From assembly GCA_001662425.1 (NCBI GenBank), contig BDDC01000340.1, forward strand, positions 2,161 to 66,160: 64,000 bases of DNA, read 5' to 3'. Origin of the DNA: Chlamydomonas sphaeroides (taxonomy: Eukaryota > Chlorophyta > Chlorophyceae > Chlamydomonadales > Chlamydomonadaceae). The notes under the pieces are model-generated. The model did no database searches, was not told where the DNA came from, and saw only the letters and a program-made list of their open reading frames with translations. Made by a program: the position numbers and the translations under genes. This document shows positions 32,215 through 43,136 of the stretch, piece by piece; positions within the stretch are counted from its first letter, which is position 1; every line of letters starts with the position of its first letter.

Positions 32215-34810
32215 TCACGCCCACTCCCGCGGCTTCTGCAGCACGGTCAGCATATCGTGCTCGGGGCTGCCCGGCGCGGGCTGCACGTTGTAGCGCCACG
32301 CGATGAGCGGCGGCGCCGACACCATGATGCTCTCCATGCGGCCGCCGTCCAGCCCGAACTTGATGCCTCTGTCGTACAGCAGGTTGAACTCTGGCAGGCA
32401 CCAGGAGGCAGGCAGGCAGCAGCAGCGAAGGCGTGTGTGTTGGCAAGCGGCAGCGCGGCTGCAGGCAGGTCCTGATTCAAAGCATAGTAGGCACGCACGC
32501 AGAAGCGGTGCTGCTAGCTAGGTATAACGCGTGGGCCGCGGGTCGGCAGGCCGTACAAAAGGCCGGCTGCCACGCGGCCAGGTCGAGAAATGCGGTGCCA
32601 CGTGTGCTGAAGGCCGTTCAAACACAGTAGCCACCGCCGCCGCCCAGCCTGACGCCGTGCATCGCCTCCCCCCCTCCCTGCCTAGTTCGCTTATCCCTCG
32701 GTGCATCCCCGTCGGCCCAGCCGCCCGCCGCTTGTTGCCCTTACCAATGTATCGCCCGCGCCGCAGTAGCTGCCACTGCCGCTGCTCCTCCGAGAAGGCC
32801 TCGTGCTGGTGGCGCTCCACGATGGGCATCCAGCTAGGCAGGATGCCGTCACCCACCTGCATAGGGCAGCGCCGCGCGCCCACAGCCCTGGCTCTCGACG
32901 CTTCTCAAACTGCATCAGAACCCCTGCCTCTGTGGCCGCACCCCTCCCGACGTCAAGCCGTTTGTCTCACACGTTCGAGCATCTGCGCCTGTGGTCCTTT
33001 GTGGACGAGCTCTATGACCCTGCACCCCTGAGACAAAGGCTTGCTGCTGGGACCGTCTTGGATGTGCTGTGGCCAAGCGAGCTGCCGCATGCCCGCTGGC
33101 ATCAGACCCGGCCGGGACCCCCGCGGTGCTGCGGCCGCACCTGGCGCACGAAGGTCTCAACATCGAATCCCGCTTCGGTGCTGGCCAGGTCGTCGAAGAA
33201 CAGCCCGCCGATGCCGCGGTGCTCCTTGCGAGCGGGGATGTAAAAGTACCTGCGGGGCAGAGGCGGCGCAGGCGCGACCATCGTAACACGGGCAGCCCCC
33301 CGTGTGTTCGTAATAATCAACATATGCCCGACACACAACGCCCTGGGTGATTGGCATATTAGCCGTGCGACAGGCAGGCAGGGATGCGGCCGAGAGCGGT
33401 GTGCGGCTGCAGGGTCCGGGGGCGCCAGCAGCTAGCCGCGACGCGGTCCCCAGCCCTCGGGTGCTGGACAACGGGCGGTGGGTGCGGAACGGGCGTCGCG
33501 GGGCGGCCCCACGCTCACCTGTCGCACCAGCCCTTGAGATCAGTGTACAGCTCGGGCTTGTGGCCGTCGCATATGGACCGCCAGTAGCTGTGGAACTGCC
33601 GGCAGTCCTGCGGTAGATCGTGAGGTTTGGGTTGGGAGCGCGGCGCCGACCAGGGGGCTCTTGCGGATGACGGCTCCCAAGAGGCCTCCAGGGTCGTCGT
33701 GCCAATGATCGAGGCGCAAAGGCGGCAGAGCCGGCGGTGCCGAATGTACTCTGTACAGCTATCGTACAACTGCCGTACCTGCTCGTCCAGATAGTTGGGC
33801 GTCAGGTCGCAGCCGCCGCCGTACCAAGCCTCAGAGCCGACCTGCGGCGGAGGAGCGACGAGCGCTCTGCAGCTGGCGGTTTGGCGGCATGGCGGAGGCA
33901 GCATGGAGGAGGCCTCGCCCTGCCACTGCCCCCTAGTGCCGCCAAGCTGGGCTACCACCTCGAGCACCTCCCAGTCCTCAGCCCCATCACGACGCCACCG
34001 CAGGCCTTGCGCCCCTCCGCCGCTGCCTGCTGCCGGCTCCCTCGCAGGTCACGCCGCACCTGGAACAGCCGCACATCGGCCCGCAGCGTGGGGATGAGCG
34101 GGTGCGCCGAGTGGAAAACGAGCGACATGGCCGCGGCCGCGTAGGGCTGGCCGCCGGCGGGGTCGATGCTGGCGCGGCCGCGGCTGCTCATGGCCTGGGC
34201 GCGCTGTGCTGTCAGCGTGCCGCGCACCACGGTGATGTTGGCGGCGGCCTTCTCCAGCACCTGCCCGTCCTCCAGCACGCAGGTGAGGCCGTAGCCTGGC
34301 AGGCGAGGATGTAGGTGCGGGTATGTGTGTGGGGGGGGGGGCGTGGTGCAGGGGGTCAGCGGGTGTGCGGGGTTTCAGGGTGCGGGTGTGGAGGGTGGAA
34401 CTTATGCGGCGGGGCCGCCCCGGCGGCGTGGAGCTGCAGGGCGGCGAAAGCGCGCACCCGCGTTTGGGTTGGTGGCGTCGCGCTCCCATCGATCCGTCAT
34501 GAAGCGCTTCTTGCCGCCCTCCAGGTCCTGAGGTATGGCACGACGACGCAGGGATGACCCCCGTCGCAAGGCCGAAACCTGAGACATGCCGAAGTCCCGC
34601 CCCCGCCGGAGGCCGCTGGCTGCCCACCTCGGCGGTTTTCAGGATGTTCTTCTGTAAGCCCAGAATGTAGTCCGTGAAGTCGTCAAACGTGGACGCCGTG
34701 GCGAGGGTGGCTGGCGCTGCCACTCGGCATGGGGCCACCCGCGGGCGGGCACCAGCGGCCCGGCGCGCCGACGCGTGCCGCGACGGGCATGTCACGTGCC
34801 GTCCTAGCAT
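32215..34810 (-). CDS. CPX1: coproporphyrinogen III oxidase (oxygen-dependent), plastid
   Basis: Eight exons: 34810-34628, 34527-34458, 34295-34060, 33841-33779, 33607-33519, 33249-33141, 32856-32745 and 32390-32215. All are GT-AG and in phase, giving 345 residues. The first about 35 residues (MLGRHVTCPSRHASARR onward) look like a plastid transit peptide. An in-frame ATG at 34954 would add 48 residues. Family landmarks in order are FMTDRWERD, YGLTCVLEDGQVLEKAAANI, SLVFHSAHPLIPTLRADVRL, AWYGGGCDLTPNYLDEQ, YFYIPARKEHRGIGGLFFDD, LLRRGRYIEFNLLYDRGIKF and GRMESIMVSAPP. The enzyme converts coproporphyrinogen III to protoporphyrinogen IX in haem and chlorophyll synthesis. It is divergent from the OEP61-like gene. 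Confidence 0.96.
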
Positions 34811-35239
34811 CTGCACTGCGTCCCTGGCGCGGCCACAGATCCGCGACGCCTGTCGTGGCAAATGGCACGCAAGACCGTGGGTCGCAGTGCACTGTATAGG
34901 TTCGCAAGGGAGTGTGGCAGCACCCAGTTGGTGTATGGCACTGTTAAACTGCACCGTCAGCGCAGATCGTCTGCTCTGTTGAGTTGTGCATGCGGCACAG
35001 CCAACCGAACCCTTTCAGACAGCAGCATTCCCTTGCGAACTAATTCTCACAGCGTCGTCGACGTAACCAATTGCCGTCCTACGAGCAGCAGCTAACCAAA
35101 CGCTCTGGTTAGAAGTGGTTCGTGCCTTGGGCCCGAGGCTGCTGCAAGCTGCCCGAGCAAAGGTGTACACACTCGAAGGACTCTGAACACAACGGCGGTG
35201 GCCCTACGTTCTTGAAACGCCTGCGGTGACACTGCAGCC
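34811..35239. promoter_or_regulatory. divergent promoter region (CPX / OEP61-like)
   Basis: This 430-bp interval separates two start codons on opposite strands. One GTAC core occurs at 35165-35168. GTAC is the core of algal copper-response elements upstream of CPX1, but a single tetramer is expected by chance, so no such element is claimed. Confidence 0.4.
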
Positions 35240-38200
35240 ATGGATGCACAAACAATGCAATTTGCGATGGAGCAGATGGTGCGTGCACAGAGCAACTGCT
35301 TGCGTCACCGGCTCCTGGCCACGGCGTGCGCGGCGAACGGGCGGTCCTGCGATCGAGGAAGCTGACGCTCGCGAGCGGGGTTTCGTTTTCGTGGCGGAGG
35401 GTGGCGGAGGATAGTCCTGGTGACTTCTAGACAAGGGGGGCGAAGGGGGGTGCTGTGTCCTTGGGCCAAACCCGTTCGCCGCTGTGTGCCAACGGCCTTC
35501 CCGCCCCTTCCGCCGTCCCTCCCCAACCTCCTCCCGCAGCGGAAAATGAGCCCGGAGCAGATGCAGCAGATGCAGTCCATGATGGGCAGCATGTCGCCCG
35601 ACATGATGGGCCAGGCCATGGCCGCTATGAAGGACATGAAGCCGGACGACTGGGAGCGCGCCAAGCAGCAGATGGCGGGCATGGATGGCGAAACCATGGC
35701 GCGCCAGGCTGCGCAGGCACAGGCACAGATGGCCGGGCGCACGCAGTACATCATCACTGTGAGCAACCGCAGCAGCGCTCAGCCAGGGTGGTGACGCTTG
35801 GGCCGGGGCGGGCCCGGCGTGTCCCAGCAAGGGGCGTGTCGACCAGCCACATGCTGCGTTAGGGCTTGGTGCGGGCTTGCCCTACCGCCCGATGTACAGC
35901 CACCGAAGCCTAGCGGGCTTGAGCCAGCGCGCTCGCCATCCCAACACTGCACACCCCTCCTCCCTCCAGCCCGGCGTCACATCCGCAGCTGCCCTTTCCA
36001 CCCCATCTCCATCCTGTCCCACCCCCTCTCGGCAGTCCAGTCGGTGCCTGGTTCATGCCACTCGCCCGCCCGCCACATTTCCAGCCCCGTTGCGGCACGC
36101 TGCACGGCGCCCGCCCAAGCCTGGGGCCCTCCTCTGCTGCCGTACATCGCATCGCTGCGCTCCCATGTTCCGCCTCTCGTGCGCCCTGCCCTGCGCTCGC
36201 TTTCCCCATCCCCACCCACCACACCCCAGCCCAGCAATGCCGTCGGCGCCCCGGTCCTGCAGCCAGCCCGCCATAGCACCGGTCCCGAGCCCCTTCCCGT
36301 CAGCATCATCCTTACGCGGCCCGCTACCATGTGGGCCCCCTGCCGTGCCCCTACACCCTGCAGGCCTCTAACCAGCTCAAGACGGAGGGTAACTCGCTGC
36401 ACGGCCGCGGCGCGTTCAGCGAGGCGGCCGAGAAGTACGAGCGCGCGCGCACCAACGTGACGCCGCTGGCCGAGTCGCACAAGGAGGCCAAGGACCTGGC
36501 GCGCGCGTGCACGCTCAACCTGAGCAGCTGCTACCTGAACCTTAAGGACTACAACAAGTGCATCGCCGAGTGCAGCTCGGTGCTGGAGGGTGGGGCGCCG
36601 CCGGGGCCGGGGCTGTATGTGTAGCCCCGGGCTGGGGCTGGGGCTGGGGCTGGGGCTGGGGCTAGGGCTGGGGCTGCCCGGGTAGTGGGCCCGGTGCCAT
36701 CCAGACGGGAGCTTAGCGGCTGGGAGACTGAAAAAGGCCAGGCGCGCACGGGACCACTCCCATGCTTTCATGCCCGGCAATCCGGCCCCCGTCCCTTTCC
36801 CAGTGGACTCCAACAGCCTCAAGGCGCTCTACCGCCGCGGCCAGGCGCACGCGGGCAACTGCTCCTGGCTGGAGGCTGCCTCAGATTTGGAGCGGGCGCT
36901 CAAGCTGGCCAAGGAGGGAGACCCGGGCCAGGTGGGCCGTGGGCGGCTCGTGCGCCGCGACTGGGGCGTGGCGCGCTGCGGACATGGCCGTGCCTGGCCC
37001 CTGGGGGATGTACGGGGCCGTAACACCCGAGTGGCACTGCGTCGCTCCAGGCGCGACCGCTCGAGGCCGCTCATCTGCGGGCCGCGGGTCGAGCTGGGTA
37101 CGGGACCAGGGCGAAGGCTGCACACGCACGGCAGCGCTGCGTGGCGGGAAAGGCCGCCTCGGCGGCTGCCCGGAACAATGGGATGGCTTCAGCGGAACGC
37201 AGCGGCGGTGCAATGTGCGCTGTCTCGTGCGCGGTAGGAGGCTGACGAGGCCTGGGCTACGACCCCGGTCTGTGCCGCCTTGCAGGTTGGCCCCGTGCGC
37301 GACAAGCTGCAGGAGGTCAAGGACCAGATCAGCGCGCTGCGGGCCTCGGGAAAGTTGCCGCCCGCGTCAGCCGCAGCACCCGCGGCCGTGGAGCCGGCGG
37401 CGCCGAAGCCCGTGGCGGCGGAGCCGGCCTCGGCGGCGGTGGCGTCGACGGCGCGGGCAGGCGGCAGCGGCGGGGCGAGCAGCAGCGGGGCGGCGACGGG
37501 CGTGCCGAACGCGGACATGATGGCGCGTGCGAGCGAGATGCTACGGAGTAACCCGGACATGGTCAAGCAGGTTGGTGGGCGCGCAGGGGTCAACCGACAA
37601 GGTGTAGCGGGCCCTAGCTGTGCTGGACGAGGCCAGGGGGCCCCACTGCACTGCTCGCTGGGCCCCGGGGGTGTGCAGGCGCCGCCATCCCTTCATCCCA
37701 GTATCGCCACTCCCTGTCTCTTGTGTCTGGCGCATTGGTTGTGATGGGCCCCGGCCCCGCCATGACCTCTGGCGCGCTGCAACGCTCGCTGCCCCCGCCA
37801 CGCCTTTCCTGCCCGTGCCCCTGCCCGTGGCCCCAGGCTCAGGAGATGATGCGCGGCATGAGCGACCAGTCGCTAAAGGACATGGCCGCCAGCATGGGCA
37901 TGCCCGCCACCGACCCCTCGCTGCTGCGCAAGGGCCTGGGCGACATGGACCCCGCCCTCATGGAGCAGGTCGCCAAGCTGCAGGTAGGGGCAGGGCGGCG
38001 GCCGCCGGCATGGGGCGGGGGGACCGGTGTGGCTTAAGGCTTGAATTAACCAAGCAGGAGGGTCATGTGGGCCAGGAGAGGGCGGGGTGCGTGCAGCAGG
38101 CCGCCAAGTACCTGCAGGGGCTGAGGGGAACGAGGGCAGGCGGGGCTGGGAGGCCGTGCGCCGTCGTGTGCGCCCGGGCCCCCTGCACGTGTGCTCCTGC

Positions 38201-39676
38201 GCCCTGAGCATCCGGCCCTGCCATTCGGGTCCGTGCCCATCCCCAACCCCGGCCCGCCTCCGCCCCTCCGTCGCTCTCTCGGCCCCTGGCCCCAGTCGTC
38301 GCTGCCGCCGGAGCTGCTTGGCCCCGAGGCCGCCCGCAACCCCGAGTCCATGCGCAAGCTGGCGGACCACATGGCGAAGAACCCCGACATGGCCAAGACC
38401 ATGGCCGAGGTGGGTCCATGGATAGTAAAAGGTCTATGGCGGACTGCATGGGAGGCGGGGCAGCACCTTTGGCTTCAACGCTGCGGGGCAGGGAGGGGAC
38501 GCTGGTGGTCACCGATCCTGCCTTCCTGCCTCCCTCCCCCACGCAGGTCCTGTCGTCCATGGACCCCTCCAAGCTGCAGGAGATGGCCAAGGCCGCGGGC
38601 CTGCCAGCGGGCGTCACCATCACGCCCGACATGGCCAAGGCGGCGGCAGAGAGCTTCAAGAAGATGAGCCCAGAGGAGGTGCGGCCCGGACCCAGGGTTG
38701 GGGGTGCTGCAGCCGTGCTGCGTGCGGCAAGCGTCCATGTACCCGACTTGTGTGATGGGTGCTGACGGCAAGGCGCTGCCGCCGACAGGTGCGCGCCGCC
38801 GTGGCGTCGGCAGGGACCATGGCGCCCGCGGTGGCTTCGACCAGCGGCCGCGAGAGCTCGGGCGCGAGCACCAGCAGCAGCGGCCGGCCGGCGGCGGTGC
38901 CGGCGATGCCTGCGGTGGACCCCAAGCTGGCGGCGGAGATGCTGGCCAACATGGCGCCGGAGGAGCTGGAGAACATCACCAAGCTCATGCCGGGCGCCGA
39001 TGGGATGGGGCTCAACCCAGAGATGATGAAGATGGCGGCGGAGATGATGAAGAACATGACGCCCGAGGACATGGCCCGCATGACGGAGATGGCGGCGGCG
39101 ATGCAGGGTGGCGGCGGGGGAGCAGCCGCCGCCGCTGGTGCCATGCCGGCGGCTGGCGGCGCCGCCGGCGCGGCGGCGCTGGCGGGTGGGCTGAACCCGG
39201 ACATGGCCAAGGCGGCGGCGGAGATGATGAAGGGCATGGGCCCTGAGGAGATGGCGCGGATGACGGAGATGGCGAGCAAGATGGGCATGGGAGGCATGGG
39301 CGGCATGGGAGGACTCGGCGGCGCTGGCGGCGCCGCCGGCCTGAGCCCCGACTCCATGTCGTCCTTCATGTCGGACCCCAAGATGATGGAGTCGGCGATC
39401 AAGATGATGCGCAGCATGGACCCTGACGCCATGGCCAGCATGCTTATGAGCAGCGGCATGGTCAAGGACCGCAGCCAGGCCGAGGCCATGGCCAAGCAGA
39501 TGGGCAGCCTCAGCGACGCGCAGCTGGGCATGATGATGAAGGCGGCGGGGGCCATGGAGGGCGCTAGGGCGGCGGGCCGTGCCGCGCTGGCCTGGTGCCG
39601 GCGCAACGCGCTGCTGGTGGCGGCGGTGGTGGTTGTGCTACTGGCGCTGCTGCTGCGGTGGCTGGGCTTCATGTGA
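35240..39676 (+). CDS. OEP61: OEP61-like TPR protein with C-terminal membrane anchor
   Basis: Nine exons: 35240-35278, 35540-35758, 36364-36589, 36804-36931, 37286-37570, 37837-37983, 38296-38409, 38547-38678 and 38789-39676. All are GT-AG and in phase, giving 725 residues. The N-terminus (MDAQTMQFAMEQM, then RKMSPEQMQQMQSMM) and the TPR block at about 87-205 (LKTEGNSLHGRGAFSEAAEK, LARACTLNLSSCYLNL, LKALYRRGQAHAG) match plant OEP61/TPR7. In plants that protein receives Hsp70-bound preproteins at the plastid outer envelope or ER. The long middle is Met-rich with repeated NPDM and MTPEDMARM motifs. The last about 20 residues (LLVAAVVVVLLALLLRWLGF) form a tail anchor. It is considerably longer than I expect for the plant proteins, mainly from the Met/Ala/Gly region. 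A fragment of the last exon recurs at 3.8-4.1 kb. Confidence 0.88.
36629..36676. repeat. GGGCTG hexanucleotide repeat in OEP61-like intron 3
   Basis: About eight tandem GGGCTG units, one with a substitution (gctagg), sit just past the donor of intron 3. Confidence 0.85.
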
Positions 39677-40233
39677 TGGAGCTGGGTGATGGGGGTCGGG
39701 GCTAACTCCGAAGGTCACCCATCGCAACGGAGCTGGCATGAGCGGCGTGTGGCTAACTACATGGGGGGGGGCAGTGGGGCTTGGGGCTGGCAGGTGCGGG
39801 CCGGGGCCTGGCAGCACGAACCGTTCTAAGCAGGGGCCTGCTGCGAGTGAGCGGGGCGCCAGCAGGCGCTGGAGGTTGGCTGCGGCGGCTTGCGCCGTGC
39901 CGGTAGGGGGTGCGTTTTGCGTTGCTGCGTTGGCATGGTAGCAGGACACTATGTGTTGGTAGTCGGGTGCGCGTCAGGTGCGACAGCCCTGTTGGAAGCA
40001 GGGCAGGACGCGCTGGATGGCCCCGACGAAAGGAAGCATGGGGGGGGGGGCACGTGCGCTCCTAGCAGGGGGGGCGAGGAGGGTTGAGGCTATGGCTTGT
40101 CGGCATGCATAGCATATTCGCCTAGACGGCCATGCGCAATTCAACCCAGATGATTCTGAACACACGCCGCGCTAAATTGCGCACACAGGATTGGGGCTTG
40201 TCGGACCGGGCCTGACCGGGGCATAAGCCTTGC

Positions 40234-40238
40234 TGTAA
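40234..40238 (+). terminator. OEP61: candidate TGTAA polyadenylation signal
   Basis: TGTAA lies 558 bp past the OEP61-like stop. Confidence 0.35.
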
Positions 40239-40949
40239 CGACTGGGCGTGCTAGTGAGGCTGCAGCACGGGCCGCAGCCGCACTGGTACCTCGTACTCGG
40301 GGTGTACATGTTACTGGGGTCAAGGTGTACGGCAGTCGTGGTTACGTGATAGCATTGCGCTACGCGGTTTCACTCACCTGTGCGGAGTGCGCTGCTGCGA
40401 GGCAAGGGTCACCCCTGGCTAGGTTGATATCGGAACCAGGGCAGGGGTGCGTGTTTACTGGGGGGCGGCGCATGGAATGGGCTGTGGCAAGGGCGCGGCA
40501 TCTCGAGCAGACTTCACATGATTGTGAAGAGATCAGGAGAAAGCGCTCGTCACACACCACGCTGCGCTCGGCTACGAAAACCTGTCCCAGCTGCGCTTGG
40601 GTGCATGGCTTGCCCCAAAAAGGGGCCGCCCAGACCAGACGCAAACAGTCGGTCATTCTGCTGTTGTACCTGGGACTATTTCAGGGGTCTCGGGCACACC
40701 GACATCCGTGCCCTCACCCCACGGGCCCGACTTTGCCGCCCCTACTGCCTATAACGGCAGGAATGCACACCTCAACGCACATCACCGCTACTGCCGCACG
40801 CTCTAGCTGTGTTGCGGCCGCTTGCGGTGGCCGCTATTCCCCCTCCGCCTCCGCCGCCCGGCCCATTGCCGCCTGGCCCATCGCCGCCAGGGCGGAAGCA
40901 GGCCGGGCGCTCAGCCCCGAGCAGCTGGAGGCACAGCAGCAGCAGCATG

Positions 40950-40959
40950 NNNNNNNNNN
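40950..40959. other. assembly gap (10 Ns)
   Basis: Ten undetermined bases follow a short CAG run. A small fixed number of Ns is often a placeholder, so the true gap length is unknown. Confidence 0.98.
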
Positions 40960-42518
40960 TTGAGGTCACGGTCTGGCGGGGGGAGGAGGGGGGTGGGCAG
41001 GAGCGTGCTGTTAGGCTGCCGGTTTTATGACCGCGCAGTCCCGCTGCTTGTGTTACCCATTCACCCAGCCACCCAGACACCCACCCATAGCCCCGCGACA
41101 CTCACTCCATGCCGTATATTTGGCAGCGCTCTTTGTAAATATGTCTGTGCTCGTGGTTGTCATGGGCTGCAGCCGCACTTTCACCAACCGTTTCGTGCCC
41201 CTGAAGGGGCGAGCCAACCCTGGACAAACGAGGACCGCTACGCGTGTGCTGTACCTCCGGTGCGCGACAGACGTCGTGCAGGCGCCTGTCGTGGCGGCTG
41301 TGCTGGCCGTGGCACCGGCGGTCACAGATGACGTGTCCTGTGTTGACGCGGTATGTTCGGGTAGCAGCCGGTGGCGGCCGGCGTGGTGCTGGGGTGAGCT
41401 GGAGCGGTGGTCTAGTGTGGAGGCCTGGTAGTGAAGAGGCATTGGAGAGCGGCCGGCTGGGCGTGTCGGCTGGCGTGTAATGATCTGTTGTGGTGTGCGC
41501 CGCGTGATGGCCTGCAGCCCTGCACGCTGCAACCCTTGGTACGTGTCGTTGCTCGTCGGCCCTTGCTCCCTGTTCCTCCACATCGCTACATGCGCATCAT
41601 TTGCACAGAGGAACGATGCATGCGTCGCCGCGCGCCACTCGTACCTCCCTGTAGCATGCAGTGCTGGGCCACTGTACAACCCTTCCGCCAGACCCCACCA
41701 ACCTTGCTCCGCCGGACCCCAGACGCCTGTCCCCCCGACCGCCCCCAACTCTCCGCCTCGTGCCACGCCTGACGAAAGCGGCCACGACCACATGCGCAGT
41801 ACCCACGACGCCCGGCCGCGCAGGAGGGACGCGGGCCAACCAATTCCCACCGCATTGCAACCGCATTTCGACGACCAGGGGCTGGCTATGCAAACACCGC
41901 TGCTGGGCACTGACGCTGCTCCAGCGACCACGCGGCGCTGCGTGTTTGCGCCCTCCGCGCTCCTTCGTTGCGTCAACCGCCAAGCAGCTGCCGTCCTTGC
42001 TGACGTCGACGGGGCATTGCGCATGGGGCCACGAGGGCGCACGGCGGGTGGGCAGCAGGGCTGCGGCGGCGCCCCCGGCAGTCTGACACGCCCGGTGGCG
42101 GCGGCAAGGCCGATGCTGTGTGGGCGTTCGCTGTGCACGGCTGCGCGGCTGCACGCGGGGCCGCCTGCTGCACGCGACGCCGTGGGAGGCCATGGAGGGC
42201 GCCCAGCGCTGCCTTGGCCAGTGCCGCGGCCGGGGGCTGTGTGCGGGGCGCTCGGGGCCCGCTGCCGCCGGCCCAGCACCGACCCAGCGCCTGCGCCAGG
42301 TTCGTACGCCTCCGCCAAGCTCGTCGGCCTTTGAAGGCGCTGCCTCGACGCCAGCGCAAGGCCGTTTCGGCTTGACCGCAGGCGCCGCGGAGGCGCCCGC
42401 CCGGTCCGTCCTCGCCATGTCGCCTTCTGGCCGCTCCTGCCACACGCGGCCGTGATGGCCCCTGCGCCTCGCGCCGACCGCTCTCTGCCTCCTGCACCCG
42501 TCTCGACGGTCGCATGGG

Positions 42519-42547
42519 ACCTGGGCCTGGGCCTGGGCCTGGGCCTG
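42519..42547. repeat. GGGCCT hexanucleotide repeat
   Basis: Four to five tandem cctggg units occur in the unassigned GC-rich block. Confidence 0.75.
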
Positions 42548-43136
42548 CTCGCCGGCAAGGGGTCCGCCCGGGGCTGAGCCTCGCGCCAGCCGCCCCCGCC
42601 TCCCGTCTGGAGCCGGGCCGGCGGCATGGCCGCTCGCCCGGGCCTCCTTGCTGCGGCATGCCGCCTCGGGAAGCCGAGCACCGGCCTTCGCCTCTATGTT
42701 CGGCCGCCGCAGCCATCGGGGTCGCGCCTTGGCGCACGGCAGCTGCGGCACGGCTTCCGAGGCCCCTCCGCGCTGTGGCCATGGCTGTCAGTCGGCAGCG
42801 GTGGCGGGCCCCCGGGTGCGTGCGTGTCGCTGCCACAACAGGGCAGCCGCCGCCTCACCCGTCCTGCGCCAGGGCAACAGCCGAGGGCGGGGCGCGCGCA
42901 CGGGGCCGGCAGGGGGGCGTCAGGCATCATGGCGCCGGCGCGTATGTGCCGGGTGAACATCGGCCTCGCCAACCCATCCACAAGCAGCCACACGGATCCG
43001 CCCCATCCGCAGGCCGGGCCCCCCCATCCAGGTGCCCCACACCCTTGTTGCCTCCAGCATACCAACCCAGCCCTACAACCTGCGGCCCGGCCTCTCCGCT
43101 CCCAGCCCTGCCGCCCGTAGCCGCCGCCAGCCTCAC

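Larger units (their letters stand above)
39677..43136. other. unassigned region between OEP61-like gene and UPF1
   Basis: This 3.5-kb interval has no recognised gene. It holds the OEP61-like 3' UTR (TGTAA at 40234-40238) and a 10-N gap at 40950-40959. Short coding-like stretches occur beside the gap: LSPEQLEAQQQQH in one + frame, and a hydrophobic MLLLLCLQLLGAE on minus. A very GC-rich block at 41.5-42.9 kb is open in many frames. The final exon of UPF1 may lie at the right end. Frames of up to 540 codons exist on the minus strand, but they have no domain features and overlap frames on the other strand. Confidence 0.4.

Noticed and set aside
35165..35168. GTAC core upstream of CPX as a copper-response element
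   Set aside because: Only one tetramer in 430 bp, as expected by chance; algal CPX1 control uses defined elements with more context.
41053..42681. A 542-codon open frame on the minus strand, overlapping a 284-codon frame on plus
   Set aside because: Both frames are open through a very GC-rich block where stops are rare. Neither shows domain motifs or splice-bounded conservation.
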